This document shows positions 1 to 5,567 of a stretch of 7,509 nucleotides of DNA, in pieces. Position numbers and translations under genes: made by a program. The first letter of the stretch is position 1. Each line of letters begins with the position of its first letter. The notes below the pieces were generated by a model. The model did no database searches. It was not told where the DNA came from and was given only the letters and a program-made list of their open reading frames with translations. The stretch spans positions 1 to 7,509 of the forward strand of contig JAFNGM010000107.1 of the NCBI GenBank assembly GCA_017885225.1, read 5' to 3'. The DNA comes from Syntrophaceae bacterium (GTDB lineage Bacteria; Desulfobacterota; Syntrophia; Syntrophales; UBA2185).

Positions 1-241
1 TATGTTACGGATAGGTAGGTGAACTAAACAACATTCAACATATTAACTTCAATAAGCACATCTGATTATGTTACGTATAGCCGAAACAATTAAGAAGAAC
101 CATTGCCTTGCTCATTTATCGACAAAGAAGTCATGGATCACATCATTACGTCAAAGTCATCCTCGGGATGAACCATAGATTTTTTGTCTTTTCATCGAAA
201 GACCGTGCAAGGCATCATAAAGTAATTTCTAACATTGTGTC

Positions 242-270
242 TTGACTCTTAAATTCCCTTCTGATAACAA
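242..270 (+). promoter_or_regulatory. Candidate sigma70-like promoter for the crp/fnr-MORN-usp operon
   Basis: TTGACT (242-247) is separated by 17 bases from TAACAA (265-270). The -35 matches five of six consensus bases. The -10 matches only three of six, but it is preceded by TGA (262-264), giving an extended -10 TGn. Transcription would start near 277, leaving a leader of about 90 bases that contains the FNR-like palindrome. A short inverted repeat AAGAG/CTCTT (279-295) lies just downstream. The position is sensible, but the -10 is weak. Confidence 0.35.
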
Positions 271-319
271 CCAGCAAGAAGAGTATATATCTCTTTTACG
301 GGAAGAGTAACCAACCATC

Positions 320-333
320 CTGATAAAAATCAG
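320..333. promoter_or_regulatory. FNR/DNR-type operator palindrome CTGAT-N4-ATCAG
   Basis: The sequence CTGAT AAAA ATCAG is a perfect inverted repeat with the 4-base spacer and TGAT-N4-ATCA core of the FNR/ANR/DNR family (consensus TTGAT-N4-ATCAA). Only the outermost pair differs (C-G instead of T-A). It ends 36 bases before the GTG start of a Crp/Fnr regulator whose recognition helix carries the FNR-type E-x-x-S-R residues. If the promoter at 242-270 is right, the site is downstream of the transcription start, which would favour repression and therefore autoregulation. It could also serve an unrecognised promoter. Confidence 0.6.
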
Positions 334-355
334 CCGGGTTCTGCACCAGAGTGGT

Positions 356-363
356 AAAAAGGA
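356..363 (+). promoter_or_regulatory. Ribosome binding site fixing the GTG start of the Crp/Fnr gene
   Basis: AAAAAGGA ends six bases before the GTG at 370. The ATG at 368-370 is followed directly by TGA and is not usable, so the GTG is the best-supported start. Confidence 0.7.
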
Positions 364-369
364 TTTGAT

Positions 370-1062
370 GTGAATGTAGTCGATCATATTGTCACCGTTC
401 CCCTTTTTGAAGGCTTGCTGAAAAGTCAGCATGAGGCCTTGGCATCAATCGCGCTCACTCGCTCGTATAAAAAAGGCCAGGTAATTTTCTCAGAGGGGGA
501 TGAGGGTGCAGGATTTTATGCGGTCATTTCGGGTCGGGTAAAGATATACAAACTTTCACCGGAAGGCAAAGAACAAATACTGCACATGATGGGGCCGGGA
601 GAAATTTTTGGAGAGGTGCCGGTTTTCACCGGTCAGGGGTATCCGGCCTTCGCTGATGCTTACCAACACTGTTCGCTGCTCTTCTTTCCCCGGAATGCAT
701 TTGTCGAACTCATCAGGAAAGATCCTTCCCTCGCGCTGAATATGCTTGCCGTGTTATCCTGGCGGCTGCGAAAATTCGCCGCCTTGATTGAGGATCTTTC
801 CCTGAAGGAAGTACCCGGACGTCTCGCCGCCTATTTACTTTATCTGGGCAGAAAATCAAAAACCGGGAATGAAGTTGATCTCGATATTTCCAAAGGTCAA
901 CTTGCTTCACTCCTTGGCACAATTCCGGAAACCCTTTCCCGCATCCTCGGTAAAATGAGCAGACAGGGGCTCATCAGCACCGAAGGGTCACGCATCAGGA
1001 TAACGGACCTCGCAACCATTGAGGAAATCGCCAATGGAGGGCGGAAGCTTGAGACAAGATAA
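370..1062 (+). CDS. Crp/Fnr-family transcriptional regulator (FNR-like DNA recognition, no Fe-S cysteines)
   Basis: A 230-residue dimeric DNA-binding regulator of the Crp/Fnr family. An N-terminal cyclic-nucleotide-binding-type beta barrel spans about residues 12-125, with the usual glycine framework (EGDEG near 42-46, SGRVKIY near 54-60, GPGEIFGE at 75-82). It is followed by the dimerisation helix (about 125-150) and a winged helix-turn-helix (about 170-212). The recognition helix contains PETLSR with E187, S190 and R191, the residues that in E. coli FNR read the TTGAT half-site. The effector pocket has Y91-P92-A93 where cAMP-binding CRP has Arg-Ser/Thr, so cAMP is unlikely to be the ligand. 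The only cysteine is C101, so it cannot hold an FNR [4Fe-4S] cluster. The signal is therefore unknown; a DNR-like heme/NO sensor or another small ligand is possible. The start codon is GTG with a good Shine-Dalgarno. It is first of three co-directional genes, 34 bases before the MORN gene, and probably binds the palindrome in its own leader. Confidence 0.92.
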   Translation: MNVVDHIVTVPLFEGLLKSQHEALASIALTRSYKKGQVIFSEGDEGAGFYAVISGRVKIYKLSPEGKEQILHMMGPGEIFGEVPVFTGQGYPAFADAYQHCSLLFFPRNAFVELIRKDPSLALNMLAVLSWRLRKFAALIEDLSLKEVPGRLAAYLLYLGRKSKTGNEVDLDISKGQLASLLGTIPETLSRILGKMSRQGLISTEGSRIRITDLATIEEIANGGRKLETR

Positions 1063-1073
1063 ATATATTTATC
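1058..1073. repeat. Perfect 16-bp AT-rich palindrome across the Crp/Fnr stop codon
   Basis: GATAAATATATTTATC is identical to its own reverse complement and includes the TAA stop (1060-1062) of the regulator gene. It sits in the short gap before the MORN gene. It has no GC-rich stem or T-tract, so it is not an intrinsic terminator. It could be a protein-binding site or simply AT-rich sequence. Confidence 0.5.
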
Positions 1074-1096
1074 AAGGGTCACAATAAGGAATTTCT

Positions 1097-1789
1097 ATGT
1101 TATTCCATAAAGAGAAAATCAAAGAAGAAATATCTTACGATGAGAAAGACCGTATCAAGGTAAAAAGGCACACCCTCAGCCAGAAATTGGAAGGCGAATA
1201 CATTTCCTATTATGACAACGGACAGGTTATGGCTAAGCTATATTTCCATAATGACCTGCGCGAGGGAGAGGCCTTTTCCTATTACAAAAGCGGTCAAATC
1301 AGGGAAAAATGCACATTCAAAAACGACAAGCTGACCGGTGAATATGTCTTTTATTATGATAGCGGCCAGATAAGAGAAATTGAACACTACAAAGACGGAA
1401 AACTGCACGGGAACTATACGCTCTTTTTTAAAACCGGCGAGATCAGAGAGGCGGAACACTTCAAGGACGGCAAGTTCGATGGTGAATACATTTGCTATTA
1501 TAAAAACGGCCAGGTCAAAGAAAAAGGTCTTTTCATAAACGATAAGAGGGAAGGAGAATACACTGCGTATAGCAAGAGCGGCCAAATTCTAAACAAGGCG
1601 ACGTTCAAGAATGGAAAGCTGTTAGGAAAATTCATATCCTTCCCTGCAGATGCAGCGGAAATTGAGGAACCTCTACCGGAAGATGAACAGGATGTGCTCA
1701 TTGACGAGGATGATGTAAACGGTAGGGAGAAAAGGGTCGACGATCTCTTCAAGAAGATGACGAATTTTGAAAAGGATAAAAAGCCATGA
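1097..1789 (+). CDS. MORN_2-type repeat protein (YwqK-like), cytoplasmic
   Basis: A 230-residue protein built almost entirely from MORN_2-type repeats, each with a G-E-Y start, a YYxSGQ(I/V) core and a F-K-(N/D)-(D/G)-K end. Six consecutive copies of exactly 24 residues cover residues 33-176, and a seventh begins with GKFISF at 177. The N-terminal 32 residues are charged (many K and E) and have no signal peptide or membrane segment, so the protein should stay in the cytoplasm. The C-terminal 50 residues are acidic (EEPLPEDEQ, then DEDD) and end in a lysine-rich stretch. Such repeats form beta-hairpin scaffolds. Databases often label this architecture a 'YwqK family antitoxin', but no toxin partner is visible here, so that label should not be taken as function. 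The start at 1097 has TAAGGA six bases upstream. The stop overlaps the start of the stress protein by four bases (ATGA), indicating translational coupling. The specific role is unknown. Confidence 0.85.
   Translation: MLFHKEKIKEEISYDEKDRIKVKRHTLSQKLEGEYISYYDNGQVMAKLYFHNDLREGEAFSYYKSGQIREKCTFKNDKLTGEYVFYYDSGQIREIEHYKDGKLHGNYTLFFKTGEIREAEHFKDGKFDGEYICYYKNGQVKEKGLFINDKREGEYTAYSKSGQILNKATFKNGKLLGKFISFPADAAEIEEPLPEDEQDVLIDEDDVNGREKRVDDLFKKMTNFEKDKKP
1193..1624 (+). repeat. Six tandem 72-bp coding repeats (24-residue MORN_2 units)
   Basis: The units start at 1193, 1265, 1337, 1409, 1481 and 1553, each encoding 24 residues beginning with Gly (GEY, GEA, GEY, GNY, GEY, GEY). The period is kept exactly, without insertions. 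The DNA of the units has diverged considerably, so these are old duplications and not a recent tandem expansion. Confidence 0.85.
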
Positions 1790-2625
1790 ACATCAAAAAG
1801 ATCATGGTTCCGACAGATGGCTCTGACTTTGGAAAAATCGCGATAGAATACGGTATCTACATTGCCAAGCGTTTCGATGCTCAACTTACCGGCATTCATG
1901 TCATGGATATCCGGCTGATACAGGGGCCCGTATTCACGGACATCTCAGGTTCCGTCGGCCTGCCGCCATACCAGGAATTTCTCCCCATGTTGCAGGACAG
2001 TCTTGAAGAAAGGGCAGAATCCATTTTACAGGCCTTTAGAACACAATGCGAAGAAGCGGGAGTACACACGGAAACAAAAAAAACCGTCGGTGTCATTGAT
2101 GAGACGATAGTCGAAGAGGGAATAAATTTCGATTTGATTCTTCTCGCCCAGAGGGGTGAACATTTTCACTTAGGAGGCGCTCTTCTCGGATCAACGGCAG
2201 AATCAGTCGTACGTAAATCACGAAGGCCGGTCATGGTGACACCGGCAACGTTCCAGGAAATTGAAAGCATGGGTTTGGCATACGACGGCAGCGGTCCCGC
2301 TGACAACGCCTTACAACTTGTCGTGGAGCTGTATGAGCAGACCGCGTGGCCCCTCACTGTGATTATTATTACTGACGATCACAGCGTCGGCGCAAGTCTC
2401 GATCAAAAAATAGAGGATTTTCTCGAACCGTATAAAATCGACAGCACCACCATTATTCTCCGGGGAAAAGAAGAGCGTGAAATTATCAAATTCATCAAGG
2501 AAGGGTCTGTGGAACTAATGGTCATGGGGGCCTATGGACATAACCGGCTCAGGGAATTGATCCTCGGCAGCACCACATCATACGTCATACGCAAGAGCAC
2601 AATCCCCGTATTGCTTTCCCGTTAA
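1786..2625 (+). CDS. Tandem-domain universal stress protein (UspA family)
   Basis: A 279-residue cytoplasmic protein made of two UspA domains. Domain 1 (about 1-155) begins KKIMVPTDGSDFGKIAIEY, the typical first strand and loop with the nucleotide-contacting Asp. Domain 2 starts at about residue 160 with the degenerate first strand GLAYDGSGPADNAL. Domain 2 ends with the canonical G-x-x-G-x9-G-S/T nucleotide loop (GAYGHNRLRELILGST). In domain 1 the matching loop (AQRGEHFHLGGALLGST) lacks the two early glycines at the expected spacing, so ATP binding may be confined to the second domain. Family members bind ATP or other ligands and help survival during starvation, oxygen or redox stress. It overlaps the MORN gene by four bases (ATGA) and has AAGGA nine bases upstream. 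It is the last gene of the operon led by the Crp/Fnr regulator; control of usp genes by Anr/Fnr-type regulators is known in other bacteria. Its stop overlaps that of the convergent cyclase gene. Confidence 0.92.
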   Translation: MNIKKIMVPTDGSDFGKIAIEYGIYIAKRFDAQLTGIHVMDIRLIQGPVFTDISGSVGLPPYQEFLPMLQDSLEERAESILQAFRTQCEEAGVHTETKKTVGVIDETIVEEGINFDLILLAQRGEHFHLGGALLGSTAESVVRKSRRPVMVTPATFQEIESMGLAYDGSGPADNALQLVVELYEQTAWPLTVIIITDDHSVGASLDQKIEDFLEPYKIDSTTIILRGKEEREIIKFIKEGSVELMVMGAYGHNRLRELILGSTTSYVIRKSTIPVLLSR

Positions 2626-2645
2626 TTCTGAGTATTCGGTAACGG
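2619..2645. other. Convergent gene junction with shared stop codons and small hairpin
   Basis: The stress protein stop (TAA, 2623-2625) and the cyclase stop (TAA on the minus strand, 2622-2624) overlap within the palindrome TTAA. CCGTTA (2619-2624) and TAACGG (2640-2645) form a 6-bp inverted repeat with a 15-base loop over the junction. Neither strand shows a T-tract after it, so it does not qualify as a standard intrinsic terminator. Confidence 0.6.
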
Positions 2646-4718
2646 CAAGAATCCCTCATATCTGTTTCTGCCCCTGTCTTTCGCGACATACAATGCGATG
2701 TCCGCGTTTTTTATCAAGCTGTCCCCATCTTCACCGTTTTCCGGATAGAGCGCGAACCCAATACTGGTGGTGACATGAAGTTCGTGTCCATCAACGTCAA
2801 CGGGCTCCGTAAATAATGCCAGTATTCTTTCTGCAACGAGTATGACATCATCGGCACGGCTTATTTCGGGCAATAACAGCATGAATTCATCACCGCCAAT
2901 TCTTGCTACCGTATCTTCCTTACGGAGCATTTTCGTCAAGCGCTCTCCCACTACCCGAAGCAGACGGTCTCCGACAGGATGTCCAAGAGTATCGTTAATA
3001 TGCTTGAATTTATCCAGATCAAGTATCATCACGCCTAATTTTTTCCTGTTCCGCCTGACATGAGCCAGGGCCATGGTGAGACGGTCACTAAACAATCTGC
3101 GGTTGGGTAGACCGGTCAACCCGTCATGAAAGGCCAACCATTTCACAGTCTCTTCCATCTGCTTCCGTTCACTGACGTCACGGATGGACTCAATGGCGCC
3201 GACAACATTACCCTTGCTGTCATACAAAGGTCTCGCGATTCCCCATAATGCGCGAGGGTTCCCTCCCCTGAGGGGTACAGACGCTTCGGCGATAAGGGCT
3301 TCACCCTCTTTTGTAACGTGGGAATATTTTTCTTTGATCTCTTTGTCGGATAAAAATACAAGGTCAATCAATACGGGTTTCCGCATACCATAAAATGGCA
3401 GAGCATACTCATAATTCCCCCTTCCTACCATGTCTGGGGCCTTGATGCCTGTCATCTCTTCTATCGCCCGGTTCCAGGCAATAACCCTTCTCTCCCGATC
3501 AATGGCATAGGTCGCATCTGGTAAAAAATCAATGATATCATACAGGCGTTGTTCTGACTCACGCAACGCTTCCCCTGCCAATTTGAGTTTGGTAACATCT
3601 AAAGCATTACCGAGAATAGCCCGCTTCCCTTTATATTGTACGGGGGTAACCGTCTGGGAAACCCATCTTACCTCTTTCACCTTGGTTATAATCCTGAAAT
3701 CAAAGGCCTGGTTGCTTTTCCCCGCCAGCATTTCCCGACTCTTTATCCTGACCATCTCTTTATCTTCAGGGTGAACAATTATATCCGCACCCTGTCCTAT
3801 CAACTCTGCAGCACTATACCCCGCATACGCTATGGCGCTGGTATTGATGAAAATAAATTTCCCGTTCTGGATAATGAAAACGCCGGCGATGGAGTTTTCC
3901 GCGAGAGTTTTATAGAGTTCCTCTACCTGCCTGTGTTCGGTAACATCACGAACGATGCCGCGAAATCCGATGGGTTTTCCTGTTAAATCCCTTATAAGAG
4001 ACGCGGAAGCCTCAACGTTCCTTCTTGATCCATCTTTCCTTATGATTTCACCATCAATCCATGTGAGCGGTATTCCCGTGGTATATACTTTGTTGAAATA
4101 TTTATAGGCTTTTTGTGCAATTTCCTCATCAGCAAGCTTGATGACATTCATATCCATAAATTCATCCCGGGAATATCCATAAATCTTCCGGCAGGCTTCA
4201 TTGAAGAATGTAATGTGCCCTGAGAGATCCAGTTCATAATAACCGTCCTCGATGTTCTCAAGTATCGACCGATATTTTTCCTCACTCTGTTTAAGCTCAG
4301 TGATATCCTTGGAAGCCACTGAAACAGCGGTTACGTTCCCACCATACCCCTCTTCCTTTACCGGATTAAATGTACGGAGAAAATATCTGCCGTCTTTTTC
4401 ACTTTTGAATTCATGCTGTAAAAACTTTCCTGTAGTGAAGACTTCTTCTATGCGTTTTGCAAACTCATCACTCTGTTCCCTCGGATGATAATCGCTGTAA
4501 GGTCTCCCGATGACCTCATCTCTCGACAGTCTCAGTCTTTCCAGGTGATTATCGTTCAAAAAGATATACTTGCAATTCCGGTCCACCAGATACAGAGAAT
4601 CACTCGTTGATTCTACAAGGGAGAGATAGACGTTCTTCTCCTGAGTGTGCACGGATGCATTATCCGCGTTCTTGTCGCCGCCTGTATTGTGCGAACTTTT
4701 TTTGCTGCCCTTTCTCAT
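2622..4718 (-). CDS. Four-PAS sensor diguanylate cyclase (GGDEF)
   Basis: A 698-residue soluble signalling enzyme predicted to condense two GTP into cyclic di-GMP. A hydrophilic N-terminus (1-28) is followed by four PAS/PAC modules at about 30-142, 145-262, 265-382 and 387-525, each ending in a D(I/V)(T/S)E-type linker (DITELKQ, DVTEHRQ, DVTKLKL, DVSERKQ). The GGDEF domain spans about 530-690 and begins DGLTGLPNRR. The catalytic motif is intact (GGDEF at 608-612). The product-inhibition I-site RxxD is present as RKED at 599-602, exactly five residues before it. The metal/GTP-binding DLDKFKHINDTLGH segment is also present. There is no EAL or HD-GYP domain and no membrane segment, so it probably senses cytoplasmic signals; the ligands cannot be told from sequence. 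The ATG has AAAGGGA ten bases upstream. It lies 37 bases after surE in the same direction with no terminator between, so it is likely the last gene of that operon. Confidence 0.93.
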   Translation of the reverse strand: MRKGSKKSSHNTGGDKNADNASVHTQEKNVYLSLVESTSDSLYLVDRNCKYIFLNDNHLERLRLSRDEVIGRPYSDYHPREQSDEFAKRIEEVFTTGKFLQHEFKSEKDGRYFLRTFNPVKEEGYGGNVTAVSVASKDITELKQSEEKYRSILENIEDGYYELDLSGHITFFNEACRKIYGYSRDEFMDMNVIKLADEEIAQKAYKYFNKVYTTGIPLTWIDGEIIRKDGSRRNVEASASLIRDLTGKPIGFRGIVRDVTEHRQVEELYKTLAENSIAGVFIIQNGKFIFINTSAIAYAGYSAAELIGQGADIIVHPEDKEMVRIKSREMLAGKSNQAFDFRIITKVKEVRWVSQTVTPVQYKGKRAILGNALDVTKLKLAGEALRESEQRLYDIIDFLPDATYAIDRERRVIAWNRAIEEMTGIKAPDMVGRGNYEYALPFYGMRKPVLIDLVFLSDKEIKEKYSHVTKEGEALIAEASVPLRGGNPRALWGIARPLYDSKGNVVGAIESIRDVSERKQMEETVKWLAFHDGLTGLPNRRLFSDRLTMALAHVRRNRKKLGVMILDLDKFKHINDTLGHPVGDRLLRVVGERLTKMLRKEDTVARIGGDEFMLLLPEISRADDVILVAERILALFTEPVDVDGHELHVTTSIGFALYPENGEDGDSLIKNADIALYVAKDRGRNRYEGFLPLPNTQN

Positions 4719-4755
4719 GGTTCACGATTCCCTTTCATCACAGGCTTCCTCACCA

Positions 4756-5520
4756 TCACAACAGCTGTTCGATCTTTTCACGTAAGTCTTTCAGAACATC
4801 ATACCTGGTCAGGTCATAATAAATCGGTGTGATGGAAATCAATCCTTTGCTGAGCGCGCAGGCATCAGAATCTATTTCCTCATATTCAGAAAGTCTTGTC
4901 TCACCAGCCAGCCAGTAGTAAATATTATCCCGCGGGTCCACCCTCTTTTCAAAATTCTCTATCAGGCGCGCCCTACCCTGCTTTACAACGACAATACCCT
5001 TGATTTCATCCTCGGGAACGGCGGGAATATTGACATTAATGGCGACGTTTTTCATGGGATAGTCTTTTAACATAAATGCGGCCATCTTGCGGGCAAAGCG
5101 AGCGGCAAAGGAAAAATCCGGATCCCTGTGCGCGTCAAGAGAGAAAGCCATAGAAGGAACGCCCATAATAATACCCTCCGTTGCTGCCGACACGGTTCCC
5201 GAATAGAGTACATTAATTCCCACATTGGCGCCTAGATTTATCCCTGATACCACCAGATCAACCGGTTTTTCCGACAATTCCTTGATACCGATTTTTACAC
5301 AATCTGCGGGAGTTCCTTTTACCGCGTAGCCAAGAAAGCTTCCATTTTTTTGCGCGCGCCTCACCATAAGAGGACGGAATAGTGTGATCGCATGCCCGAC
5401 GGCGCTCTGTTCTACTTCGGGCGCCACAATCAAACAGTCCGCATCCTTCGAGAGTTCCTGATAGAGGGCGCTCAACCCTTTCGCATATATACCGTCATCA
5501 TTCGTAAGAAGAAATCTCAT
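4756..5520 (-). CDS. surE: 5'/3'-nucleotidase SurE
   Basis: A 254-residue metal-dependent phosphatase that dephosphorylates nucleoside monophosphates and, in studied members, short polyphosphate. It acts in the cytoplasm and is linked to stationary-phase survival. Family signatures are complete: MRFLLTNDDG at the N-terminus (N7-D8-D9-G10, metal ligands), APEVEQSAVGHAIT, KGTPADCV, the SGINLGANVG loop followed by YSGTVSAATEG, and a C-terminal TPIYYDLT. The length matches E. coli SurE (253). I chose the ATG at 5520 because the family motif begins there and AGGG lies five bases upstream. A GTG 48 bases earlier (5568) would add 16 residues and overlap the preceding stop as TAGTG, but it lacks a Shine-Dalgarno. 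It follows the periplasmic-binding-fold gene by 47 bases and precedes the cyclase, forming the middle of a three-gene operon. In other proteobacteria surE often sits with pcm, nlpD or rpoS, none of which is seen here. Confidence 0.95.
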   Translation of the reverse strand: MRFLLTNDDGIYAKGLSALYQELSKDADCLIVAPEVEQSAVGHAITLFRPLMVRRAQKNGSFLGYAVKGTPADCVKIGIKELSEKPVDLVVSGINLGANVGINVLYSGTVSAATEGIIMGVPSMAFSLDAHRDPDFSFAARFARKMAAFMLKDYPMKNVAINVNIPAVPEDEIKGIVVVKQGRARLIENFEKRVDPRDNIYYWLAGETRLSEYEEIDSDACALSKGLISITPIYYDLTRYDVLKDLREKIEQLL

Positions 5521-5525
5521 GTTTG

Positions 5526-5530
5526 CCCTA
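5526..5530 (-). promoter_or_regulatory. Ribosome binding site supporting the internal ATG start of surE
   Basis: On the minus strand TAGGG ends five bases before the ATG at 5520. No comparable purine tract precedes the alternative GTG at 5568, which supports the shorter 254-residue SurE. Confidence 0.55.
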
Positions 5531-5567
5531 TCTGGCTCATTGTGTCGTGTGTGCAAGAATGAACCCA

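Larger units (their letters stand above)
1..369. other. Non-coding leader region upstream of the Crp/Fnr regulator
   Basis: No convincing gene is visible in this stretch. It contains a 14-base near-perfect direct repeat (1-14 and 67-80, 13 of 14 identical, beginning TATGTTACG), a small hairpin TCATCC-tcg-GGATGA (157-171), and an 8-base inverted pair TGCCTTGC/GCAAGGCA (104-111 and 207-214), the last about what chance would give. It also holds a candidate promoter (242-270) and an FNR-like palindrome (320-333), both described separately. A 36-codon open frame (68-178) has no ribosome binding site and no recognisable product. The region left of about 230 may be the end of an intergenic space whose upstream gene lies outside the window. 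Confidence 0.6.

Noticed and set aside
68..178. 36-codon plus-strand frame starting inside the second direct repeat copy, followed after one TAG by 15 more open codons
   Set aside because: There is no Shine-Dalgarno, no recognisable motif, and such short frames are expected by chance. It might be a gene remnant, but nothing supports it.
104..214. 8-base inverted repeat TGCCTTGC/GCAAGGCA enclosing about 95 bases
   Set aside because: Roughly one such pair is expected by chance in a region of this size, the arms do not extend, and there is no target-site duplication or transposase.
365..378. Second FNR-like site TTGAT-N4-ATGTA overlapping the GTG start
   Set aside because: Only the left half-site matches; the right half has three of five bases.
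229..432. 67-codon minus-strand frame spanning the leader and the start of the Crp/Fnr gene
   Set aside because: It overlaps the regulator coding start, its sequence is unlike any family I know, and it covers the promoter and operator signals.
1238..1585. 115-codon open frame antisense to the MORN repeats, with hydrophobic periodic residues
   Set aside because: Its periodic hydrophobic sequence is what the reverse complement of the 72-base repeats gives, it has no ribosome binding site of note, and the sense strand clearly encodes a repeat protein.
1097..1789. MORN protein as the antitoxin of a toxin-antitoxin pair
   Set aside because: The name is inherited from database labels for YwqK-like proteins. 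The neighbours are a transcription regulator and a universal stress protein, not a toxin.
3636..3986. 116-codon plus-strand frame inside the cyclase gene
   Set aside because: It is antisense to a well-supported PAS region and shows no protein-family features.
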